The translations under genes were made by a program, and so were the position numbers. From Sulfurimonas sp. UBA6792 (GTDB lineage Bacteria; Campylobacterota; Campylobacteria; Campylobacterales; Sulfurimonadaceae), in NCBI GenBank assembly GCA_002452425.1, contig DKFQ01000023.1:1-11241 (forward strand): a DNA stretch of 11,241 bases. The letters run 5' to 3'. Positions 1 through 8,322 of this stretch are shown piece by piece; position 1 is the stretch's first letter, and each line of letters opens with the position of its first letter. The notes below the pieces were generated by a model. The model saw nothing but the letters and a program-made list of their open reading frames with translations. It searched no databases and had not been told where the DNA came from.

Positions 1-2248
1 TTGAGAGTCCTTTTGCAAGGTTGTCTCTTGAGACGATGCGGGTAAAAAGCGAATCAAAAAGAGAACACTTCATAGCCGAAGCACTTACAAAAACACCTGC
101 TTGCGCCATCAAAGTAGCTAGCCCGATGCTCTTCATAAGGGAGGATTTTCCGCTTGAATTTATCCCGTAAAGCAAAACCCCGTTTATCTGATGTCCGTCA
201 TGAACCGCCACCTCAAGCATAACCGTTTTTGGATGCGGCAAATCAACATAATCACGGTTGCCCATCACGATGTCGTTTGGAACATACAGACCGCCTCGCT
301 CCTGAATCTCTATGAGCGGATGACGCAACTGCATTATCTGTAAAAAGTTCTCGTCTCTTTTGACATCCACTATCATCGGTCTTGTGTGTTTGTACGTCTG
401 GGCTACTTTTGAGGAGCTTACCCCGACATCCAAGTCCGCAACATAGGCGATAACACGGTCAAAAAGGAGTGCGTAGCGTTTTTCAAATACACCTTGAAGC
501 TGTACAAACCTCTCTTTTGCCAAAGTGACGATTTTGCGGCGATTTTTCATCAAACGGTCTGAGAGGGTGTCTGTAAAATCGGAGGTGATTTTTACGCTGT
601 TGGTAAACTTTTTTACCACGCATTTTTTGAACTCCTCGCTTCTAGTAAACTCACTCTCTATCATCGAAAATCTGTTTTTACTCAAAGAGATGTAGTACCC
701 CTCTTTTTCCAAAAGACCAAGTGCCACGGTAGAGTTTGCCCCGCCTGCACCAGCAGATTCTAGCATCGTCTCTATCTTTGCCATCATGTCATCAAAGGCT
801 ATAAGCATCGTTTGGTTCTCTTTGACAAGCGTGTCGATAGCCTCATCCACACCGCTCATCAAAAAGTTATCATCAATAGTCGCATGGGTAAAACGGCGGG
901 AGATATCCAAATCTATAGTTTTAGAGATATCACGTAAAAACTCATCAACCTCGCTCTCATGAAAAGGGATTTTTTGTATTTTATGCTTTTTTGCGTATCC
1001 TATAAGCTCTTTGACGCTTTGCATAGAATCGTAAATGTGGTTTATCTCAAAAGGGTGCAGTCTGCCCAGATAGAGCCTGCGGGAGAGCCTCTGGACATCG
1101 TAAATCCCACGCATCACCTCATCGAGATAACGTACATGAGAGGAGACTTTTTCTATGAGATTGTAGCGGCGTTCAAGCTCCTCTTTTTCCATGATAGGGT
1201 TTAAAAGTCTCTCTTTTAAAAGCCTGCGTCCAACCGCCGTCGCACTCTTGTCAAGAAGCCTTAAGAGTGTGAGTTCGTTTCTGTCTTTGGAGATAACACT
1301 CATCTGCTCAAAAGCGTTGTTGCCAAGGTACATAAAGCGTCTGTTGTCGATGATTTTTGGGTAGTCAAGCTTTTGGACGATGTGGATATCATGTTCTATA
1401 ACAAAGTGAATCAAAATCGCCAGAGACTCCGTTATCATCGGACTTCTCTCCAAGTCCAAGTGTTCTATGGGAGAGAGAAGAGAGCGGATTTGGTAAACCT
1501 CGCTAAAGAGTTCATTTTGAAACTCTATACGAGGGCGTTGGTTGTTTACGCTGTAGTGGTAATGCTCCGCTATCTCAAGGTAGTACATCACATGACGCTG
1601 GTCATCCACTCCGTCCAAAAAGGTAACGACAACCTCTGATGTACGGTAAACATTTAAAAGGTTAAAAAGCTCATCAAGCGCATAGGATGGGTCTTCACTC
1701 GTTCCATGGCTCTCATAAAGCCATGTTTTGCCCGTTGTGACATCAATGGCACTGTACCCGACGATGTAAATATCTCTGTGCTTATCGACCAAAATCGAGA
1801 CGATATAGTTATCGTCATTATCGATAATATGGTCAAAATTTGTCCCCGGAGAGACTATCTGGGAGATGTAGCGGCTGATTTTTGGGGGATTGCCCTTTTG
1901 TTTAACGACGATAACGGTGTATTTTTGCTCTGCGATAAGACGGCTCAAGTAGCGTTCAAACGAGACGGCGGGAACACCTGCTAGAAGCGGATTTTTATCG
2001 CTGTTTTCTAAAATGCTTTTGTTTTTTTTGGTAAGCTGGATATTTAAAAGCTCAGCTATCTCTTTAGCTTTGCCGATTTGCTCTTCATCGTTGTTTATCT
2101 CATAAACCTCAAAAAAAGTACCTATCTCCATAAAAACAACAGTATCCACACCATACTTCGCCTCAAAATGCCTTTGAAGGTCAAAATAGATTTGCGTTAA
2201 GAGTTTGTCTTTGGAGTTTAAAAGAGTTTCAACATCTGATGCAAGCAT
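1..2248 (-). CDS. mutS: MutS7-type DNA mismatch-repair ATPase, 3' end cut by window edge
   Basis: The reading frame is open from an ATG at 2248 to the left edge (749 codons), with no stop and no net frameshift in the stretches checked. Residues about 35-130 align with the MutS mismatch-recognition domain, including a Phe-X-Glu motif (F45-F46-E47 within GTFFEVYE), an AGVP segment and a SPGTNFD segment. Core/lever and clamp regions follow (RRLLKERLLNP near 340; EGYYISLSK near 515), then RHPLIE near 641 and Walker A GINSSGKSS with K701. The visible part ends at RDNLAKGLS, just before the expected STF and Walker B motifs. The GxNSSGKSS form of Walker A and the overall pattern resemble MutS7, the subfamily shared by some Campylobacterota, Mimiviridae and octocoral mitochondria, more than bacterial MutS1 or MutS2. 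MutS7 proteins are known to end in an HNH nuclease domain, which here would lie outside the window. No clear Shine-Dalgarno precedes the ATG. MutS family is certain; the MutS7 assignment is likely. Confidence 0.93.
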   Translation of the reverse strand, partial: MLASDVETLLNSKDKLLTQIYFDLQRHFEAKYGVDTVVFMEIGTFFEVYEINNDEEQIGKAKEIAELLNIQLTKKNKSILENSDKNPLLAGVPAVSFERYLSRLIAEQKYTVIVVKQKGNPPKISRYISQIVSPGTNFDHIIDNDDNYIVSILVDKHRDIYIVGYSAIDVTTGKTWLYESHGTSEDPSYALDELFNLLNVYRTSEVVVTFLDGVDDQRHVMYYLEIAEHYHYSVNNQRPRIEFQNELFSEVYQIRSLLSPIEHLDLERSPMITESLAILIHFVIEHDIHIVQKLDYPKIIDNRRFMYLGNNAFEQMSVISKDRNELTLLRLLDKSATAVGRRLLKERLLNPIMEKEELERRYNLIEKVSSHVRYLDEVMRGIYDVQRLSRRLYLGRLHPFEINHIYDSMQSVKELIGYAKKHKIQKIPFHESEVDEFLRDISKTIDLDISRRFTHATIDDNFLMSGVDEAIDTLVKENQTMLIAFDDMMAKIETMLESAGAGGANSTVALGLLEKEGYYISLSKNRFSMIESEFTRSEEFKKCVVKKFTNSVKITSDFTDTLSDRLMKNRRKIVTLAKERFVQLQGVFEKRYALLFDRVIAYVADLDVGVSSSKVAQTYKHTRPMIVDVKRDENFLQIMQLRHPLIEIQERGGLYVPNDIVMGNRDYVDLPHPKTVMLEVAVHDGHQINGVLLYGINSSGKSSLMKSIGLATLMAQAGVFVSASAMKCSLFDSLFTRIVSRDNLAKGLS

Positions 2249-2282
2249 GATTTACTTTTTTTGTTATTTTTTAAAGGTGGGG

Positions 2283-2288
2283 ATTATA
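2283..2288 (-). promoter_or_regulatory. Putative -10 box (TATAAT) for mutS
   Basis: Read on the minus strand this is a perfect TATAAT, 34 bases upstream of the mutS ATG, which would give a leader of about 28 bases. No convincing -35 hexamer stands at the usual distance, which is normal for Campylobacterota sigma-70 promoters. It lies just downstream of the terminator-like hairpin that follows the RTX gene, so mutS is probably transcribed independently. Confidence 0.5.
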
Positions 2289-2303
2289 ACATAAAGAGAC
2301 TTT

Positions 2304-2330
2304 AACAAAATCCTTCACAAAGGAAGGATT
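2304..2330 (-). terminator. Terminator-like hairpin after the RTX gene
   Basis: On the minus strand a perfect 7-bp stem (AATCCTT / AAGGATT, arms at 2324-2330 and 2309-2315) encloses an 8-base loop. It runs into a short T-rich tail (TTTTGTT, 2304-2310) about 15 bases after the RTX stop codon. The stem is short and AT-rich, so termination strength is uncertain, but the position and tail fit a Rho-independent terminator for the RTX transcript. Confidence 0.5.
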
Positions 2331-2344
2331 GAGAGATTAGACCT

Positions 2345-5300
2345 CTACACAACCGCCATAGTAAAGTTAAGGCTTGGGTCATCGGCAGGCGTTACGCTGT
2401 AGCTTGAGTTCACTGTTAAGTTTGTAACATCCGTGCCGCCTTGTATATCGGTAATGGTGATTTTTGTTCCCTGCGTGTTGTTTGCTATGTCCAATGTCAA
2501 ATTTGTACCGTCAATCCAAGTAGCCAAAACATCTGCGCTCAACTCCATCGTATAGGCGGTTGCTTGGTCTATATCCAGTGATTCGATATTTGAAAACAAA
2601 TCGTGATAGCCTGCATCCGTAAAGTCAACATTTTGAGTAAAAGTTCTTATATCAACTCTGTCTGCTCCGCCTGCCCCATCTATACTCAGCTTTCCATCTC
2701 TTATAGCCGTATAGTCAACATAAAAGGTATCGTTACCGCTGCCGCCTATAAAATTTATATGCGCATCATTAGCAAAATCAACATCATCAAAATTTTTGTT
2801 ATGTGCATAAAATGATCTACCGCTGTTGTTAAGAGCTGTTACATTGAGCGTTGAGTCAGCACCGATGTCAAAATCTTCAAAAGTGTTATAGTAGTTATCC
2901 GTCATGTTAATAGTTTGATTTGTTCCAAGTTTGAGAGTGTCTATATTTCCTCCCGCATCGAGGTAAAAAGTGGCATCGTTACCCAAGGTTGCATTGCTAA
3001 AATCAAATATATCATTTCCGTTATAGCCATAAATATAGACTTTACCGCTAAACTCACTAAAGTTTATATTGCTAAAGTCAAATGTTTCAGCGCTGTTCGT
3101 ACCGTAAAGATAAAAATTCCCGCTTCCTTTTATAGTTTGAAACTGTGATAACTGGGAGAGATTAAGATAACCGCTATAAGATTGAAGGTCTAGTGTTTCA
3201 AAATCACTTACGGTCTTATTTCTCAAATCAACATTTTGAACAAGCTGAAGAATATCTGTGCCTCCGTTACCATCATAAATCTCGCCTGAAGTATTTCTGG
3301 CAATTATAGTGTCATTCCCCGCACCGCCGTAAAGGCTATCCGTACCGCTCCAACCGTCCAGATACATACCTGAGTTATTGGCAGTTATGGTATCATTTCC
3401 CGTGCTGCCGATGATTTTTGTAAAGTTTTTCACTTTATCATCGTAAATAGTACCTGTACTCATATCTACGGTTGCATAGCCGCTGCCATCAACTGCCGTC
3501 ATATCAAGAACGAAGCCGTTATTCGTTCCCATATAATTAAGCGTGTTTGTACCCGCACCACCGTCTATAGTGTCATTGTTTGAGATACCGCTGTCATATC
3601 TTCCATATCCATAAACAGTATCATCACCATCACCGGCATCTATAGTGTCATTGTTTCTATCTCCGTAGATGATATCATTGCCTGCTCCCCCATAGATAGT
3701 GTCGGCTCCATCTCCGGCTCTGATGGTGTCATCCCCGTCAAATCCATAAATCCGATCACTTCCATTGTAACCGTTTATAACATTGCTCTGAGAATTACCA
3801 TAGAGCGCATCGTCATACCATGAACCGCCAAATCCTTCAAACTCATAAGCGAGATTGACACCTCCGTTTGCATTATAGCCATCAATCCAAGTTCCATCCA
3901 CTCCATTTGTACTATTTGTTGAGTACTGAATCGTTCCTGTTTCGGTTAGCCTGATATTGCGAGATCCTGCAACCAAGCCATCATCATAAAGTTCTAGGTA
4001 GTCTATGCCTAAGCCACCCCAGCTTACATCCAGTCCTGCACCCGGTCTAATGTAGTCATCTCCATCCCCGCCATAGATTGTATCGCTTCCGCCTCTTGTC
4101 TCAATCCTGTCATTGCCGTCAAGCGTCCAAATAGTCTCTGCACTGCTATTGTTTCCATAAATAACATCATTACCATTTGTAGCTACTATCTGTTCAACAC
4201 TCTTAACAAGGTCAAGGAGTCTGTTTGTTGTCGTCTCTTTTACCATAACAAAATCAGTGCTGTTTAAATCAACCGTTATGCCCTGTATCTCTTCCATAAA
4301 ATTTGGGTTTATGGCACGGTTTGGATAATCGGCAGGATTGTAGCTAATCCAGTCGCTGCCTGCCCCACCATCTATAAAGTCATAACCACCACCCGCAAGT
4401 ATGCGGTCATCTCCGGCTCCTGCTTCTATGAAGTTAGTATTTCCGTTTCCATAAATAGTGTCATTGTAAGCAGAGGCTCGGATATCTTCTACATTGACAA
4501 TCGTATCTTTGATAGTAGTACTGCCATCGTTTTTTAGAGTATAGTCAAACTCCTCCCCGTTTGGTCTGTCAAAATGGATAATCATGCCCTCCGTCGCATT
4601 TTCGTAACTAAGCGTATCCGTATCGCCCCCACCGTCTATATAGTCGTTCCCGCTACCGGCGATAAGAGTATCGTAACCGTCTCCGCCAAGTAGTGTGTTA
4701 TTGCCACCTCTTCCATCAAGTCTATCACTGCCTCCAAGACCTGAGAGGATATTATCCACAAGGACATTTCCATAAATGGTATCGTTATAGCTGCTGCCTT
4801 TGACATTTTCTACATCTTCTACAATGTCATAACCTATGGGTTGGAGATTTTCTAAACCGCTCTCTGTAAGTGTAGTGCTTATGGCATTGCCGTCTTCATC
4901 GTATGTAAATTTTCCATCTCTATCTGCAAATTTTGAGATGACGTTGATTTTGTCATTTGCATCTATAACCTCATCACCGTTTACATCAATATCAAGCCCA
5001 TCTACATAAACCCCATCCAAATCAACATAAACCCCTTTGTAGTAGGCGAGCATATCGACATCAAGAGAGTTTGCGATTGGATTGCCATCCCCATCTAGTT
5101 CTACATATGTTCCGTTTAACTTTTGGCTCTCCTCGGCAGACAACAAACCTACTTGGTCAAGCAGTTTTACCTCACTTGATGCAAAACTTTTGACACTTTC
5201 ATAGCTAAGTGTATCTTTCCCCGCATACTCTATGGCATCAACTCCGCCTTTATCTGCGTCGCCATAAATGTAGTTTGTACCGCTTCCCCCATAGAGCGTG

Positions 5301-6757
5301 TCATCCCCCGCACTCAGATAGACCTTGTCGTCTCCTGCTGCGTCATATATCGTGTCTTGAACCATACCGCCGTATATGGTATTATCTCCGCTGCCGTCTT
5401 TTATGATGTTGACATTTGGCTCTTTTGATAAGATAAATCCTTCATCCTGACCATTTACAAAATCAGTCTTCTTATAGGTGTAATCACTTGCGGCTGTTAT
5501 GTCTTTGAGAACAAAAGTGTATTGGTTGGTATAGGATTGAGACGGCAAAAGGTCTGTTGTCTCCAAGTATGCATCATCAAGCTTGTAGTTTGCAGTTATA
5601 GCAATGTTAAAAGGAGAAGCAAGTGCGGCATCATACTCTATGACAAACTCTGCGCTCTTAAATTTTGTGAGAAAATCTGCATCATCAAAAGAGATGACAT
5701 TACCAAGTGCATCTTTAAAAACCATCTGTTCTTTAGTAAGCGTCGAGCCAACAATAGCATTTCCGTCTTTATCGAGGATGGTTACACCTACGGGAAGACC
5801 GCTTAGAGTAAAGCTATCGACATAAAATCCCTCAGGCATTTGCGGCTCAAACCTTAAAACCCTAGAGAGCTCCGTTGAGCCCTCCGCTCTGATAATCATA
5901 TCTTCGCTTCTTTGGCTCATATCTATGGTTTCTGCTTCAAACTGGTTGGTTATAGAATCAAATTTATAACCGTTGATACTTCCGCCGCCGCCTAAAATCT
6001 CTATCTGCCCATCATCATTTATAGTCTCTTTATATGTTGTTTGATGTGCTGTAGCTTTAAAATAAAAGACAGGCTTTGCAGCGTCGTTAACCGTGCCCCC
6101 CGTTGGGATGTAACTTGTAAAGTGTCGGCTGTAAGAATCAGAGTAATAATCCGTAAAAGGATTTTCTATAATAACAGGAATAGGCTCTTGAAATGTATTG
6201 ATAGTGGAAAAATCTTCGTATGTTAATTTTTTGGCATCATTTTCTCCATCAGCAAATGAGTCTCCGAAGCTTTGCTGTAGTGAGACATCTTTGGTGAGCT
6301 TACGTGTTAAATCCTCAAGCTCCTCAATGATTTTTTTGACTTTATCTTCATACTGGATATCAGCTTCAACCGCTATGGAATCAAAGGGCAAATCATTGAC
6401 CTCTTTAACCTGAGAAAGAACATCCTCTAATGTAAATTTTTGACCGCCTACTCCAAAAAAAGAGGGCGGGCTTTCACTATAGCCCATAAGTGCCATAGAT
6501 ACGAAAGTAAAACTCCCTCCATTTGGCATAGCCACGACGATATCACCACCAACAAGGCGATACTCCAAAGAGGCTAAATCAACACCTGCCATTTCATAAA
6601 AAACATTATCACCTGGGCGAACATACACCGCTATATTCTGACCTTTTAGCGGTATTTTTTTTACAACAACTTTATTGCTCTGATACTGCAAAACATCTTT
6701 TGCATCCACTGTAAATTCTGTTGTTTGTGTTATTTGATTTTTGTTTTGTTCTGGCAT
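2345..6757 (-). CDS. Large RTX adhesin-like protein with calcium-binding repeats, type I secreted
   Basis: A 1,470-residue acidic protein with no cysteine and no N-terminal signal peptide, as expected for a type I secretion substrate. Residues 1-115 form a beta-rich N-terminal module, followed by a charged helical stretch (about 118-165) and beta-sandwich-like sequence (about 200-440, with FTLSGLPVGVTI). RTX nonapeptide blocks of the GGxGxDxIx type cluster near 450-505, 655-715, 765-810, 863-925, 982-1075 and 1121-1170. A dockerin/EF-hand loop (D591, N593, D595, D599, D602) and a second Asp-rich loop (612-623) sit between the first two blocks. The segment from 1175 to about 1400 is Asn/Asp-rich and probably beta-helical, with one more repeat near 1338. 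The C-terminus ends NFTMAVV, in the style of type I secretion signals. The ATG has a strong Shine-Dalgarno (AAGGAG) six bases upstream. No enzymatic domain was recognised, so adhesin is inferred from architecture and from the LapD-like neighbour; a surface-layer or matrix role is the alternative. Confidence 0.85.
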   Translation of the reverse strand: MPEQNKNQITQTTEFTVDAKDVLQYQSNKVVVKKIPLKGQNIAVYVRPGDNVFYEMAGVDLASLEYRLVGGDIVVAMPNGGSFTFVSMALMGYSESPPSFFGVGGQKFTLEDVLSQVKEVNDLPFDSIAVEADIQYEDKVKKIIEELEDLTRKLTKDVSLQQSFGDSFADGENDAKKLTYEDFSTINTFQEPIPVIIENPFTDYYSDSYSRHFTSYIPTGGTVNDAAKPVFYFKATAHQTTYKETINDDGQIEILGGGGSINGYKFDSITNQFEAETIDMSQRSEDMIIRAEGSTELSRVLRFEPQMPEGFYVDSFTLSGLPVGVTILDKDGNAIVGSTLTKEQMVFKDALGNVISFDDADFLTKFKSAEFVIEYDAALASPFNIAITANYKLDDAYLETTDLLPSQSYTNQYTFVLKDITAASDYTYKKTDFVNGQDEGFILSKEPNVNIIKDGSGDNTIYGGMVQDTIYDAAGDDKVYLSAGDDTLYGGSGTNYIYGDADKGGVDAIEYAGKDTLSYESVKSFASSEVKLLDQVGLLSAEESQKLNGTYVELDGDGNPIANSLDVDMLAYYKGVYVDLDGVYVDGLDIDVNGDEVIDANDKINVISKFADRDGKFTYDEDGNAISTTLTESGLENLQPIGYDIVEDVENVKGSSYNDTIYGNVLVDNILSGLGGSDRLDGRGGNNTLLGGDGYDTLIAGSGNDYIDGGGDTDTLSYENATEGMIIHFDRPNGEEFDYTLKNDGSTTIKDTIVNVEDIRASAYNDTIYGNGNTNFIEAGAGDDRILAGGGYDFIDGGAGSDWISYNPADYPNRAINPNFMEEIQGITVDLNSTDFVMVKETTTNRLLDLVKSVEQIVATNGNDVIYGNNSSAETIWTLDGNDRIETRGGSDTIYGGDGDDYIRPGAGLDVSWGGLGIDYLELYDDGLVAGSRNIRLTETGTIQYSTNSTNGVDGTWIDGYNANGGVNLAYEFEGFGGSWYDDALYGNSQSNVINGYNGSDRIYGFDGDDTIRAGDGADTIYGGAGNDIIYGDRNNDTIDAGDGDDTVYGYGRYDSGISNNDTIDGGAGTNTLNYMGTNNGFVLDMTAVDGSGYATVDMSTGTIYDDKVKNFTKIIGSTGNDTITANNSGMYLDGWSGTDSLYGGAGNDTIIARNTSGEIYDGNGGTDILQLVQNVDLRNKTVSDFETLDLQSYSGYLNLSQLSQFQTIKGSGNFYLYGTNSAETFDFSNINFSEFSGKVYIYGYNGNDIFDFSNATLGNDATFYLDAGGNIDTLKLGTNQTINMTDNYYNTFEDFDIGADSTLNVTALNNSGRSFYAHNKNFDDVDFANDAHINFIGGSGNDTFYVDYTAIRDGKLSIDGAGGADRVDIRTFTQNVDFTDAGYHDLFSNIESLDIDQATAYTMELSADVLATWIDGTNLTLDIANNTQGTKITITDIQGGTDVTNLTVNSSYSVTPADDPSLNFTMAVV

Positions 6758-6763
6758 TGTGAA

Positions 6764-6769
6764 CTCCTT
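6764..6769 (-). promoter_or_regulatory. Ribosome binding site of the RTX gene
   Basis: AAGGAG on the minus strand, six bases before the ATG at 6757. It is the strongest Shine-Dalgarno seen in the window and fixes the start of the RTX protein. Confidence 0.8.
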
Positions 6770-6804
6770 GAGTATCGTTTATGTGCCTTTTTTTACCGCG
6801 TTTG

Positions 6805-6834
6805 GTCTATTTTAACATATATCATAAGATAGAC
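6805..6834. repeat. 30-base imperfect palindrome upstream of the RTX gene
   Basis: The arms GTCTATTTTA (6805-6814) and TAAGATAGAC (6825-6834) are inverted repeats matching at 9 of 10 positions. The 10-base centre ACATATATCA continues the symmetry at its middle six bases. It fills most of the space between the Sel1-repeat gene stop and the RTX start, and overlaps the possible -10. No T-tract follows on the minus strand, so it is not a standard terminator. An operator or an mRNA hairpin controlling the RTX gene are both possible. Confidence 0.6.
6809..6814 (-). promoter_or_regulatory. Possible -10 box (TAAAAT) for the RTX gene
   Basis: TAAAAT on the minus strand, 51 bases upstream of the RTX ATG, with AT-rich sequence before it and no recognisable -35. 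It would separate RTX expression from the upstream operon, but any AT-rich stretch in such a genome can look like this. Confidence 0.3.
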
Positions 6835-6837
6835 TGC

Positions 6838-7782
6838 TTATTTTTTATTTACTCTTTTCAAAAAAGCATTTGCGAAAGAGTAGCCGTTCTTTTTGGATTT
6901 TTCCATCCAAAAAAGCCCTTTTTCTTTGTCTTGCGCAACTCCGTACCCCTCATAATGGAAAAGCCCTATATAGTACTGCGCCTTTGCGTACCCAGCGGCG
7001 GCCGCCTCAAAGTACCAAAAAAACGCCTCTTCATAGCTCTGTTCTACAAGCTCCCCGCTTCTGTAAAAATCACCAAGTTGTGTTTGCGCAAATTTATTTC
7101 CTTTTTTTGCAGAAAACTCAAGCCAAGAGAGTGTTTTATCGTACTCTTTGGATGTACCCTCGGCACTATAGTACATAAGTGCCAAATTAAACGCTGCTAC
7201 GTCATCACCGAGATTTGCGGCTCTCTCATACCACTCAAAAGCTTTTTTCAAATCCTTTTGCGTACCGATACCAAAATAGTACAAACGTGCCAAGTTGTTT
7301 TGAGCAGGAAGAAGCCCTGCTTGCGCCGCTTTTTCATACCACTCAAAAGCTTTTGCCAACATCTTTTTATCTGCTATAAATGTTTCATAAAGTAGCGCAA
7401 GGTTAAACTGAGCAGGAACATAACCCTGCATTGCCGCTTGCTCGTAGAGTAGTATCGCCTCTTTTATGTTTTTTTCAACACCAATGCCGTTTTCATAAAA
7501 ATATCCCAGCTTGTTTTGCGCAGTTGCGTTGCCAAGTGCTACAGCTTTTTGCAGCCAGTAGATACTCTTATCTAAGTTTTTTTCAACTCCCTCACCATGT
7601 TCATACATAAGTGCAAGGTTATACTGTGCATAGGCGTTCTCTTTCTCTGCCGCAGCCAGAAACAGCACATGTGCTTTTGTAAACTCTTTGTTTTGGTAAA
7701 GCTCCATTCCTTTTTCAAAATCACCACAAAAAGCCAATGAAAGAAAAGAGAGATGAAGTAAAATGAACGTAGCAATTTTCAT
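6838..7782 (-). CDS. Exported Sel1-like repeat protein (seven repeats)
   Basis: 314 residues. A hydrophobic export signal spans about 3-19 and ends LAFCG. The only cysteine is C19, but Phe before it makes a poor lipobox, so cleavage by signal peptidase I is at least as likely as lipidation. A degenerate repeat (about 20-49) precedes seven regular 36-residue Sel1-like repeats starting at residues 50, 86, 122, 158, 194, 230 and 266, with the typical A-x-AQ-x-x-L-x-x-xY and G-x-G-V-x-K-D-x-x-K-A features. Such alpha-alpha solenoids are protein-binding scaffolds. The repeats lack the paired cysteines of Helicobacter Hcp proteins, so it is not an Hcp-type beta-lactamase-like protein. The ATG overlaps the preceding stop by one base (TAATG), indicating translational coupling to the lipoprotein. 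A periplasmic or envelope scaffold serving the adjacent RTX/GGDEF-EAL system is inferred; the partner is unknown. Confidence 0.88.
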   Translation of the reverse strand: MKIATFILLHLSFLSLAFCGDFEKGMELYQNKEFTKAHVLFLAAAEKENAYAQYNLALMYEHGEGVEKNLDKSIYWLQKAVALGNATAQNKLGYFYENGIGVEKNIKEAILLYEQAAMQGYVPAQFNLALLYETFIADKKMLAKAFEWYEKAAQAGLLPAQNNLARLYYFGIGTQKDLKKAFEWYERAANLGDDVAAFNLALMYYSAEGTSKEYDKTLSWLEFSAKKGNKFAQTQLGDFYRSGELVEQSYEEAFFWYFEAAAAGYAKAQYYIGLFHYEGYGVAQDKEKGLFWMEKSKKNGYSFANAFLKRVNKK

Positions 7783-8315
7783 TAATTTTTCACGCTCTCT
7801 TTTATCAAACCATTTTCAAACTCATTTTTTATACTACATTTGCTCATATCTTTGGTGGGCTTGATAAAAATATTTCTATATCTGTCAGTCTCATTGGTAT
7901 CAAAAGAATCAATATCATCACTTTTTTGGGTTACAAAATACTCTATTTTCTCCCAGATCTCTAGGTGTTCATTCTCCCCAAAAAGATACTTGTCCGTTTT
8001 TTCTGCACCAAAAGAGCCCTCCGCCTCAAGCGTAGCCAAAGTGCCACACGCATCCTCTTCTACTTTAAGCAGATAATCTTTATGATGCAAACTATAAAAA
8101 TCAAACCCTATTTTTGTAACTTCAAGTCGGTCTCTGTATGCATCTACGATATACTCATACTCTTTGCCACTTTTAAAAGCATATTTTCCTGCAAGAAGTA
8201 TCTCATCTTTTGTATAGCTTGGATAGTAGGCTGAAGTAAGAACTTCTTTATGACTACAACCGCTAAAAAGTAAAAAAAGAGCACCCAAACCGATACTAAA
8301 AAGTTTTTTTTTCAT
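7782..8315 (-). CDS. Small lipoprotein of unknown family
   Basis: 177 residues with a clear lipoprotein signal: lysines at 2-4, a hydrophobic core, and lipobox FSGC with the lipidated cysteine at position 20. Serine at +2 suggests outer-membrane rather than inner-membrane retention. The mature part is mixed alpha/beta, rich in Asp, Glu, Lys and Tyr, and carries two further cysteines (in DACGT near 110 and SKCSIKN near 160) that could form a disulfide. I do not recognise the family and propose no function. The start is well supported: AGGAG lies seven bases upstream, and its first two bases belong to the stop codon of the GGDEF-EAL gene. Its own stop overlaps the next ATG. This tight placement between a c-di-GMP receptor candidate and a Sel1-repeat protein suggests a shared envelope job. 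Confidence 0.82.
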   Translation of the reverse strand: MKKKLFSIGLGALFLLFSGCSHKEVLTSAYYPSYTKDEILLAGKYAFKSGKEYEYIVDAYRDRLEVTKIGFDFYSLHHKDYLLKVEEDACGTLATLEAEGSFGAEKTDKYLFGENEHLEIWEKIEYFVTQKSDDIDSFDTNETDRYRNIFIKPTKDMSKCSIKNEFENGLIKESVKN

Positions 8316-8322
8316 CTACGCT

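Noticed and set aside
1654..1836. Small minus-strand open frame inside mutS
   Set aside because: It lies in a different frame within the continuous MutS reading frame and has no ribosome binding site or recognisable content.
3500..4800. Recurring short nucleotide motifs that at first look like a CRISPR or tandem repeat array
   Set aside because: They are the DNA of RTX nonapeptides and NDTIYGN strands, in frame, with degenerate third positions and irregular spacing.
2345..6757. RTX haemolysin/cytolysin toxin
   Set aside because: No hydrophobic pore-forming region or acylation-site context of HlyA is visible, and no acyltransferase gene is adjacent. RTX repeats alone only indicate calcium binding and type I secretion.
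6781..7395. Long plus-strand open frame (204 codons) opposite the Sel1-repeat gene
   Set aside because: It is antisense to a clear Sel1-repeat gene, its product is Cys/Phe/Lys-rich without recognisable domains, and its length follows from the codon use of the real gene. Other plus-strand frames across the window fail for the same reasons.
6838..7782. Helicobacter Hcp-type cysteine-rich beta-lactamase-like protein
   Set aside because: The Sel1 repeats are present but the paired cysteines that define Hcp proteins are absent; the sole cysteine is in the signal region.
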